A stretch of 8,257 nucleotides of DNA. Source: QHBQ01 sp038230695 (GTDB lineage Bacteria; Chloroflexota; Chloroflexia; QHBQ01). Within the stretch, counting starts at the first letter, position 1; every line of letters begins with the position of its first letter. The stretch spans positions 1-8,257 of the forward strand of contig JBBRMT010000218.1 in the NCBI GenBank assembly GCA_038230695.1. The letters run 5' to 3'. This document shows positions 1 to 5,287 of this stretch, one piece after another. The notes under the pieces were generated by a model. That model saw only the letters and a list, made by a program, of their open reading frames with translations. It had not been told where the DNA came from and searched no databases. The position numbers and the translations under genes are program-made.

Positions 1-449
1 AAAGCCGCGTTGCTCATACATCTGCATCGCGGTCTGCATCATGTCGGTTGTGTGCAGGGTAATCGCCGCTACTCCAGCCCGTCGCGCCCACCGGATGCAC
101 TCCTCTAGCAGGGCTGCGCCGATACCGCGACTCGCCATGCTGGCGATGTAGCCAACAGGCGTAGCTCGGGCAAGGCCGGGGCGATGGCGGCACCCTCAAG
201 GCGGCGAAAAGCTGGCTCCGCGAGGTAGAGCAGCACGCTACCGACCACCACGCCGTCCTGCTCGGCGACGATGCGCTCGGCCTGCCCATCCTCGTTAAGC
301 GTGGCGATGATACTCTGGCGATAGCCATCCCAGGCTGGCGGTGGCATTACTGCGCCATACTCTGCGTAAGCGGTGAGGGTGACATCCAGCATCGCCGCCC
401 GATCGCTATCGTTGGCATCACGAATAAGCAGGCCATCCGCCTTGTCCAT
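1..449 (-). pseudogene. GNAT-family N-acetyltransferase, frameshifted and cut by the window edge
   Basis: The start ATG (447-449) has an AAGGAG Shine-Dalgarno 7 nt upstream. The first frame gives about 106 residues of a GNAT domain: an LLIRDANDSDRAAML opening, an ERIVAEQDGVVVGSVLLY central strand pair, and PELRLLATSPAW, the strand before the acetyl-CoA loop. After W105 (codon 135-137) this frame leaves the family pattern and stops at 105-107. Shifting frame at about 133-134 gives SRGIGAALLEECIRWARRAG, then AAITLHTTDMMQTAMQMYEQ and RGF up to base 1. These are motif A (R-x-x-G-x-G/A, acetyl-CoA pyrophosphate binding) and the usual C-terminal helix and strand of the family. One missing base between TGG CG and AGT explains the break. 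GNAT enzymes move acetyl from acetyl-CoA to an amine; the substrate here cannot be read. It is the last visible gene of a run with gyrB and the DinB-like gene. Either it is a true pseudogene or the sequence has a one-base error. Confidence 0.8.
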
Positions 450-470
450 CGCCTCACTCCTTGCGCTAAA

Positions 471-962
471 CTAGATTCGCATCGGGTTGACGATGCGGGC
501 GATCTGCTTGACATGGGGCCGCTCATGTATAGCCAGCCGCTGGGCATACTGCAGCACGGTCCGCTCGAGTACCCTGCCCGCCCCCGTCACGGTCGCCGAA
601 CGTGACCAGGCTACGGGCGGCAACGGTTCCAGCACTGCCAATAGCTCGGCCCGCTGCGTGGTGAAGGAGCGCAACGAGGGCAAGAACTCCAGTTCGCGAT
701 AGTCTGTCCTCTTGATCCAGGTGCGAGGATTGAGCGCCCGCAGCGTTGGCCTGTCCTCGGCTAGCAGCAACGCGATGCAGTCGCCCCAGACATCAGCACA
801 GGCACGGATATGGGCAAGCACATCGTTTGCCGACCACTCATCGGGGCTGGGGGGAGTACGCAATTGAGCTGGCGCGAGACCGGCGGTAAGCGTGGCGAGG
901 CGCTGAGGCGATTGGGCAAGTATGGTCAGAACCTGCTCAATGGTGAGTGAGTCGCTGGACAC
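471..962 (-). CDS. DinB/DUF664-superfamily protein (putative metal-binding four-helix bundle)
   Basis: This 163-residue protein starts at GTG (960-962) with AAGGA 9 nt upstream; no in-frame ATG lies nearby. Its layout fits the DinB-like fold (DinB_2 type): a helix with SLTIEQVLTILAQSPQRLATL, then the signature DEWSANDVLAHIRACADVWG at residues 41-60, a middle section with RTWIKRTDYRELEF, and a last helix with LQYAQRLAIHERPHVKQI. H51, H146 and H150 are placed as the three histidines that bind a divalent metal in this superfamily. Members include thiol-dependent S-transferases and many uncharacterised stress proteins, so no reaction is claimed. The gene starts 27 nt after the gyrB stop and ends 21 nt before the GNAT start, so all three are probably on one transcript. 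The length is normal for the family and nothing seems damaged. The fold assignment is firm; the function is unknown. Confidence 0.82.
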   Translation of the reverse strand: MSSDSLTIEQVLTILAQSPQRLATLTAGLAPAQLRTPPSPDEWSANDVLAHIRACADVWGDCIALLLAEDRPTLRALNPRTWIKRTDYRELEFLPSLRSFTTQRAELLAVLEPLPPVAWSRSATVTGAGRVLERTVLQYAQRLAIHERPHVKQIARIVNPMRI

Positions 963-989
963 GTGACATCATCCTTTCGCACCATCACC

Positions 990-2942
990 CTAAATATCCA
1001 GGTTCTTCACACTCTTGGCGTGGGTTTGGATGAAGCGCTTGCGGGGGGCGACGTTGGCACCCATCAGCATATCGAAGACCTCGTCGGCAAGGGCGGCATC
1101 GTCGAGCGTCACCTGCATCAGGGTGCGGTTCTCCGGGTTCATGGTCGTCTCCCAAAGCTGGTCGGCGTTCATCTCGCCCAGACCCTTGTAGCGCTGCACG
1201 CCCACCTTGTCGTAGCCGCCCATGTCCTTGACCGCCAATTCCATCTCCTCATCGCTGTAGACCCAACGCTTGTCCTTGCCCGCCTGCACCTTGTAGAGCG
1301 GCGGCTGGGCGATGTAGATGTTGCCATCCACGATTAGCTTCACCATGTGGCGGAAGAAGAAAGTGAGCAGTAGGGTGCGGATGTGCGCGCCGTCCACGTC
1401 GGCATCGGTCATGATGATGACGCGATGATAGCGCAGGCGGGCCATGTCGGTGGCATCGCCAATGCCCGCGCCGAGGGCCATCACCAGAGTGCGGATGGTC
1501 TCGCTGCCGAGCATCTTGTCGAGGCGGGCGCGTTCCACGTTGAGGATCTTGCCACGCAGGGGAAGGATGGCCTGGAAGCGGCGGTCGCGGCCCTGCTTGG
1601 CGCTGCCACCTGCCGAGTCGCCCTCCACGATGTAGAGTTCGCAGCGGGCGGGGTCGCGCTCCGAGCAGTCGGCCAGCTTGCCAGGGAGGGCGGTGCCTTC
1701 GCCGCTGCCCTTACGCACCACCTCGCGGGCCTTGCGGGCCGCTTCCTGGGCGCGGGCGGCGGTCAGGCACTTGTCAATAATCTTCTTGGCATCGGCGGGG
1801 AACTCTTCCAGATACTGCATCAGCGCACTGGCCGTAACCGACTCGGTAACAGTCTTGACCTCGGCGTTGTTCAGCTTGTTCTTGGTCTGGCTCTCGAACT
1901 GGGGGCGGATACCAATCAGCTTGACGCTGACCACGGCGGTGAGACCCTCGCGCACCGAGTCGCCACTGAGCGCCGGTTCGCTCTCCTTGAGCAGATTGTT
2001 CTTGCGGGCGTAATCATTGATCACGCGGGTGAGCGCGGAGCGGAAGCCGGTCACATGGGTGCCGCCATCCTGGGTGTTGATGGTGTTGGCGAAGGCGAAC
2101 AGCGACTCGCTATAGCCATCGTTGTACTGCAAGGCCACCTCCACGCCGACGTTGCCAGTGCCGCTCGGCACGGTGCGATTGACGTAGAAGGGGGTGTTGA
2201 TGGTGGCGCGATGCTTGTTGACGTGGCGGACGAACGACTCAATACCGCCCTCGAAGTAATAGGTGGCCTCGCGGTCGCCCTTGCCGCGCTCGTCAATGAA
2301 GGTGATCTGCAGGCCGCGATTGAGGAAGCACATCTCGCGGAAGCGGGTTGCCAGCGCGTCGAAGTCGTAAGCCATGGTCTCGAACAGGGTCTTGTCGGGC
2401 AGGAAGGTGGTGGTGGTGCCGCTCTCGTCGCTGTCGCCAATGGTTCGCACCTTCTTGCGCGGCTCACCCAGGTCGTACTCTTGCAGGAAGATTTTACCCT
2501 CGTGGCGCACCTCGACGCGGCAGTAGGAGGACATCGCGTTGACCACGCTTGCGCCCACGCCGTGCAGCCCACCGGACACCTGATAGCCGCCGCCGCCAAA
2601 CTTGCCGCCTGCGTGCAGCTCGGTCATCACCAGTTCAAGGGCGCTGCGCTGCTCTTCCTGATGGATGCCGGTGGGGATGCCGCGCCCCTCGTCCTTCACC
2701 GTCACGGTGTCGTCGTCATGGATGGTAACGAAGATGCGCGAACCGTAGCCGCCCATATACTCGTCAACGCTGTTGTCCACAATCTCGAAGATCATGTGGT
2801 GCAGCCCCTTGACATCGGTGCTGCCAATGTACATACCGGGGTTCTGGCGCACCGCCTCCAGCTTCTTGAGGACGCGGATTTGCTCCGCGCCGTATGCGGG
2901 TACGGGGGTGGCGGTGGTGTTCGTTAGCGTGTCAGTTGCCAA
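990..2942 (-). CDS. gyrB: DNA gyrase subunit B (ATPase and TOPRIM subunit)
   Basis: GyrB pairs with GyrA to introduce negative supercoils using ATP. In the 650-residue reading, the GHKL ATPase comes first: EIVDNSVDE (E53 the likely general base, N57 Mg-binding), KDEGRGIP (D84 contacts adenine), GGLHGVG (124-130, ATP lid) and QTKNKL with the transducer lysine K354. The TOPRIM domain follows: VEGDSAGGSAKQGR with E440, PLRGKILNVE (461-470) and MTDADVDGAHIRTL with D513, D515 and D517. It ends YKGLGEMN and then QTHAKSVKNLDI, with no insert between TOPRIM and tail, as in Gram-positive-type GyrB. The frame is open up to a TTG at 2988-2990 (666 aa), but that codon has no Shine-Dalgarno. The TTG at 2940-2942 has AGGAGG 10 nt upstream and gives an N-terminus MATDTL; it is preferred. 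ParE is the main alternative, since the two are hard to separate without gyrA/parC context. The downstream DinB-like gene is 27 nt away. Confidence 0.95.
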   Translation of the reverse strand: MATDTLTNTTATPVPAYGAEQIRVLKKLEAVRQNPGMYIGSTDVKGLHHMIFEIVDNSVDEYMGGYGSRIFVTIHDDDTVTVKDEGRGIPTGIHQEEQRSALELVMTELHAGGKFGGGGYQVSGGLHGVGASVVNAMSSYCRVEVRHEGKIFLQEYDLGEPRKKVRTIGDSDESGTTTTFLPDKTLFETMAYDFDALATRFREMCFLNRGLQITFIDERGKGDREATYYFEGGIESFVRHVNKHRATINTPFYVNRTVPSGTGNVGVEVALQYNDGYSESLFAFANTINTQDGGTHVTGFRSALTRVINDYARKNNLLKESEPALSGDSVREGLTAVVSVKLIGIRPQFESQTKNKLNNAEVKTVTESVTASALMQYLEEFPADAKKIIDKCLTAARAQEAARKAREVVRKGSGEGTALPGKLADCSERDPARCELYIVEGDSAGGSAKQGRDRRFQAILPLRGKILNVERARLDKMLGSETIRTLVMALGAGIGDATDMARLRYHRVIIMTDADVDGAHIRTLLLTFFFRHMVKLIVDGNIYIAQPPLYKVQAGKDKRWVYSDEEMELAVKDMGGYDKVGVQRYKGLGEMNADQLWETTMNPENRTLMQVTLDDAALADEVFDMLMGANVAPRKRFIQTHAKSVKNLDI

Positions 2943-2951
2943 TTTAGGTGG

Positions 2952-2958
2952 CCCTCCT
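2952..2958 (-). promoter_or_regulatory. Shine-Dalgarno deciding the gyrB start
   Basis: AGGAGGG on the minus strand lies inside the longest gyrB frame, 10 nt upstream (counted from AGGAGG) of the TTG at 2940-2942. It is the only strong ribosome site near the 5' end of the gene, and it argues for translation from 2942 rather than 2990. The spacing is at the long end of the usual range. Confidence 0.6.
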
Positions 2959-3023
2959 AAGGTTATCTCTAGTTCTTGTTTGCGGGGCAAAAAGAGGCCC
3001 CATTTCTTTGATTCTGTGCCTGA

Positions 3024-3032
3024 ATTATACCA
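3024..3032 (-). promoter_or_regulatory. gyrB promoter, extended -10 (TGG-TATAAT)
   Basis: The minus strand reads TGGTATAAT here, a perfect sigma-70-type -10 hexamer with the TGn extension. No convincing -35 hexamer is seen 16-18 nt upstream, which is common when a TGn extension is present. Transcription would begin near 3017, giving a leader of about 75 nt to the preferred gyrB start and about 27 nt to the upstream TTG. Confidence 0.6.
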
Positions 3033-3099
3033 TATTTAGAACAATTATTCCAGTAAGTTATGCACCACTTTGAGGCAGAAATAGGCATGAGTGGGGATT

Positions 3100-3302
3100 A
3101 AAAGAAGCCCTCTCGCTGGCAGGGAGAGGGTTGGGTGAGGGTGGAAGGCTGACTTACCACCAGCCTTGCGACTTTGCGAGATTCTCCTGTGCTATGCTTT
3201 GGCTGCTTCGATTAGCATTGATAGTAGGCGAGATTCTCTCCTCACCAAACCTACCCACAGGGAACCCCACAGGGGGGTTTCCCCGCTGGGGAGAGGCTTT
3301 TT
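3100..3302. repeat. MITE-like element or pair of inverted dispersed hairpin repeats
   Basis: The two ends are imperfect inverted repeats: AAAAGAAGCCCTCTCGCTGG at the left, and GCAAAAAGCCTCTCCCCAGC read inward from the right on the minus strand. Further inward, GGTTGGGTGAGG (3129-3140) faces CCTCACCAAACC (3240-3251). The left arm holds a hairpin with CCCTCTC (3108-3114) and GAGAGGG (3124-3130); the right arm holds CCCC-GCT-GGGG (3281-3291). The middle contains a perfect 7-bp hairpin AAGGCTG/CAGCCTT (3145-3151, 3161-3167) and an 11-bp direct repeat GCGAGATTCTC at 3176-3186 and 3228-3238. The arms resemble the CCTCACCC...CTCTCCC...GAGAGG spacer repeats that recur in many bacterial genomes, as I recall them. 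Two short open frames inside have no ribosome site and no recognisable protein, so the stretch is treated as non-coding. No transposase or clear target duplication is visible. Confidence 0.55.
3260..3283 (-). terminator. G+C-rich hairpin downstream of the kelch-SLH gene
   Basis: GGGAA (3260-3264) pairs with TTCCC (3279-3283) and CCCC (3265-3268) pairs with GGGG (3274-3277), with one bulged T and a 5-nt loop. It lies 44 nt past the stop codon of the minus-strand kelch-SLH gene and could end its transcript or stabilise its 3' end. No T-run follows on the minus strand, so it is not a standard intrinsic terminator, and it may simply be part of the repeat element it sits in. Confidence 0.35.
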
Positions 3303-3326
3303 GCCTGCAGTATTAACGCAGACGGA

Positions 3327-4937
3327 TTATGGCGTGGTAACGCCCTTGTAGACGATCTGGCACATCTGGTCGCGCTGGATGTTGTTGTTGGGGCGGAAGG
3401 TGTTGTCAATATAGCCGTTGACAACGCCCTTGCTGTGCGCGGTCTCGATGAACTGATAGAACACGCTGCTGGTCGGCACATCGGTGTAGGCGGGGGTGGG
3501 CGGGTTGATCAGGGTGTATCCGGCGGCGCTAACGACCAGCTTGGTAAGTTGCCCACGGGTAATGGGGCGATTAGGTAGGTAGCAAGGGTAGGTAGCGCCC
3601 GCGCTGGTGCAGGTGGACTGGTCGAAGCCGCTGAGGATGCCTGCGGCCTTGCCGCCCTCAATGTACCGATAGGCGAAGTAGCTGGCTGGCACATCGGTGA
3701 ATGAAGGCGTACCGGGGTTGAGCAGGGGGATGCCGAAGCCGAGGACGACAACTTTGGCAAACTGGCCGCGAGTAGACGTGCCAGCGGGGCTGAAGGTGGT
3801 GCTGCTGGTGCCATTGACCACGCCCCGGCAGGAGAGATTGTGGATCGCGCCATAGAAGATGTTGCCGCTGATGTCGGTAAACACATTGGAGCAATCAGTT
3901 TCGAGTTGCTGGTTATCGTTGCAGATGTTATTGGTGCTGATGCAGCCGGGGTCATTGGAGAAGCCGGTGCCGCCCACAACCTCGAAGAGGCTACCGACGA
4001 ACGCGCCAGCGGTTAGGTCAACCGGCCAAGTCATTGCCGGGGCGCTGCCCCAGGTGGCGCTAATCGGGTCGTAGACCTGTACATTATCCGTAGCGCCGCC
4101 GCCCGCGTTGCCGCCCGCGACGTAAAACTTGCCATCAGCGCCCACCCCGGAGGCAGCATTGGTCGCCACATCGCTTATATTCGTCCCTGGGGTCCAAGTG
4201 TTGCCGCTGATGCTGTAGATAAACGTAGCGGTGGAACCGACGGCGTTAAAGTAGCCAGCAGTCACGATGATCCGACCACCGACCAGCAGACCGGCAGCCG
4301 CCGAGTAGATGGTGCCGGATAGCGGCGTGCCATCGGCGGCCCAGGTGTTGGTGGCGGCATTGAAGATGCGAATCTGGTTGCTATCGGGGCCAACGGTCAG
4401 GCCGCCGATGGCGAACGCCTGGTTGGTGTGAGGGTCGCAGACCGCGCTAGCCCAGATGTAGCCCGCGCCGGAGTGGGCGGGGCCGTTGCTCCAGGAGTTG
4501 GCCGCGATAGTATAGATAAGCACGCCAGGACTATAGGAGCCGTTGACCTGGCCGCCGAAGACGTAAATCTTGCCGTTCATCGCGCAGGCAGCGGCGGAGG
4601 TGATGCTGGTGACACCAGTGGGAGTCGCCAACTGCGTCCAGGTGTCGGTGGCGGGATTGTAACGCTGCAAATTGTTGACATCCACGAAGTTAGCGCCATC
4701 ATAGCTGCTGCCACCGAGGATGTAGAGGTAGGAGCCATCCGAGGCCGCAGCGTGGAAATAGGTGCGTACTGGCTCGACCGCTTTATCCGTCCATGTTGCG
4801 GTTGCGGGGTGGGCAGGCTGCGAACCGCGTTTCGTGGCGTGCGGCACGGGCTGTGCGCCCGCAATGGTGGGTGCAATAGCGGCAACCAGGAGGAAAGTGA
4901 GAACAACTGAAGTAATGCGTCTACGTTTCATTTTCAT
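3327..4937 (-). CDS. Secreted kelch-type beta-propeller protein with three C-terminal SLH repeats
   Basis: The protein has 536 residues. Residues 1-28 form a signal peptide: MKMKRRR, a hydrophobic core, and AGA before a likely cut near 27-28. Residues 45-330 repeat a kelch-like pattern in which a GG or AG pair (75, 128, 178, 227, 275, 322) is followed by a tyrosine-rich strand and a tryptophan (W100, W149, W199, W248, W296). W49 lies ahead of the first GG, so the first strand probably closes the last of six blades. Three SLH repeats follow at about 353-403, 413-473 and 484-533, each with an FTDV/YTDV-like start; the family's TRAE position reads TRGQ, TRGQ and QRDQ. SLH domains hold proteins to wall polysaccharide; the propeller probably binds a ligand or sugar, not known which. 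Start: AAAGGA lies 3 nt before the ATG at 4935-4937 and 9 nt before the ATG at 4929-4931, so the second ATG (534 aa) is equally possible. The gene is divergent from the wall phosphatase. Confidence 0.88.
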   Translation of the reverse strand: MKMKRRRITSVVLTFLLVAAIAPTIAGAQPVPHATKRGSQPAHPATATWTDKAVEPVRTYFHAAASDGSYLYILGGSSYDGANFVDVNNLQRYNPATDTWTQLATPTGVTSITSAAACAMNGKIYVFGGQVNGSYSPGVLIYTIAANSWSNGPAHSGAGYIWASAVCDPHTNQAFAIGGLTVGPDSNQIRIFNAATNTWAADGTPLSGTIYSAAAGLLVGGRIIVTAGYFNAVGSTATFIYSISGNTWTPGTNISDVATNAASGVGADGKFYVAGGNAGGGATDNVQVYDPISATWGSAPAMTWPVDLTAGAFVGSLFEVVGGTGFSNDPGCISTNNICNDNQQLETDCSNVFTDISGNIFYGAIHNLSCRGVVNGTSSTTFSPAGTSTRGQFAKVVVLGFGIPLLNPGTPSFTDVPASYFAYRYIEGGKAAGILSGFDQSTCTSAGATYPCYLPNRPITRGQLTKLVVSAAGYTLINPPTPAYTDVPTSSVFYQFIETAHSKGVVNGYIDNTFRPNNNIQRDQMCQIVYKGVTTP

Positions 4938-5018
4938 GTATCCTTTCTGCTCAAGATGATCATCAGATCCGGAGTCGCCTAACTGGGTTGTGCAGCGCGG
5001 GCCAGCCAGCGATGAAGG

Positions 5019-5027
5019 ATTATAGCA
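5019..5027 (-). promoter_or_regulatory. Promoter of the kelch-SLH gene, extended -10 (TGC-TATAAT)
   Basis: The minus strand reads TGCTATAAT. It has a perfect -10 with a TGn extension and no recognisable -35. Transcription would start near 5012, leaving a leader of about 75 nt. The area where a -35 would fall (about 5042-5047) is occupied by a perfect palindrome, so a bound protein would block or replace -35 contacts. Confidence 0.6.
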
Positions 5028-5036
5028 TATGACAAG

Positions 5037-5061
5037 CATTACAAGTGTAATGAAAGTTACA
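5037..5061. promoter_or_regulatory. Operator-like palindrome plus TGTAA-N6-TTACA inverted repeat
   Basis: CATTACA-AG-TGTAATG (5037-5052) is a perfect inverted repeat with 7-bp arms and a 2-bp centre. Its right half also forms a second inverted repeat, TGTAA-N6-TTACA, with the TTACA at 5057-5061. The site begins 9-10 bp upstream of the extended -10 of the kelch-SLH gene and covers its missing -35. This placement suits a repressor, or an activator that replaces -35 contacts. The same TGTAA-N6-TTACA arrangement occurs at 8088-8103. The protein that binds it cannot be named. Confidence 0.5.
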
Positions 5062-5092
5062 ATTCCGTCGTATAAGAGGAGGATTGGCGAAC

Positions 5093-5136
5093 CATAACCC
5101 AGCGTTAAACTTCCGTTAATCACCCCTTAAAAACAT
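5093..5136 (+). promoter_or_regulatory. Putative PHO box: four 11-bp direct repeats
   Basis: Four consecutive 11-bp units begin at 5093, 5104, 5115 and 5126. Their first seven bases are CATAACC, GTTAAAC, GTTAATC and CTTAAAA, with core (G/C)TTAA in three and ATAA in the first. Direct repeats with an 11-bp period are the known form of PhoB/PhoP binding sites (E. coli, Bacillus, Streptomyces and the cyanobacterial CTTAACCT box). The last unit ends 5 bp before the -10 hexamer's surroundings (TATCAT at 5142), so the box takes the place of a -35. The gene it precedes encodes a secreted phosphoesterase, the type of gene the Pho regulon controls. Regulation by phosphate is an inference. Confidence 0.5.
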
Positions 5137-5138
5137 GA

Positions 5139-5147
5139 TGCTATCAT
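5139..5147 (+). promoter_or_regulatory. Promoter of the phosphoesterase gene, extended -10 (TGC-TATCAT)
   Basis: TGCTATCAT differs from the best -10 by one base and carries the TGn extension. No -35 hexamer lies 16-18 bp upstream; the 11-bp repeats occupy that place, as expected for an activator-dependent promoter. The transcript would start near 5154, giving a leader of about 134 nt. In that leader I see only small hairpins, such as CCCC-GCACA-GGGG just before the ribosome site, and no riboswitch I can name. Confidence 0.45.
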
Positions 5148-5272
5148 TACTGAGGCTGCTGTTAAGCCATGGGGCGAGATCAACATTTGGAGATGGGGGT
5201 TCGCGCCGCAGTAGCGTCTCGTTGCGCCGTGCAGGATCGCGGCTATCTGGGTTGCCCCGCACAGGGGAACAG

Positions 5273-5278
5273 AGGAGG
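5273..5278 (+). promoter_or_regulatory. Shine-Dalgarno deciding the phosphoesterase start
   Basis: A perfect AGGAGG lies 9 nt before the ATG at 5288, which opens directly into a signal peptide. It rules out the in-frame ATG at 5135, which overlaps the promoter and would place about 50 arginine-rich residues before the secretion signal. Confidence 0.85.
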
Positions 5279-5287
5279 AAATACGGA

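Noticed and set aside
14..328. A separate 104-codon minus-strand gene overlapping the GNAT gene
   Set aside because: The frame that continues the GNAT domain is a different one; this frame gives Arg/Ser/Pro-rich sequence without family motifs.
487..702. A plus-strand frame opposite the DinB-like gene
   Set aside because: It is a shadow of the DinB-like gene, whose histidine motifs and operon position are clear.
1383..2927. A 514-codon open frame on the plus strand opposite gyrB
   Set aside because: It is the codon-register shadow of gyrB in GC-rich DNA: low-complexity Ala/Gly/His/Leu-rich protein, no domain, no ribosome site, and gyrB motifs fully explain the region.
3131..3351. Two plus-strand frames of 61 codons in the gyrB/kelch spacer
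   Set aside because: They lie in the inverted-repeat element, have no Shine-Dalgarno sequence and no protein-like composition.
4428..4910. Open frames opposite the kelch region
   Set aside because: Repetitive Ala/Gly/Val-rich shadows of the propeller coding sequence without a ribosome site.
4938..5123. An N-terminal extension of the kelch-SLH protein to 5123
   Set aside because: It crosses the extended -10 and the palindrome, and the signal peptide begins only at 4937 or 4931.
5135..5287. An N-terminal extension of the phosphoesterase from the ATG at 5135
   Set aside because: It overlaps the -10 box, lacks a ribosome site and would bury the signal peptide; the ATG at 5288 has a perfect AGGAGG.
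5154..5287. A riboswitch in the 134-nt leader of the phosphoesterase gene
   Set aside because: Only short weak hairpins are visible and no known aptamer core could be matched.
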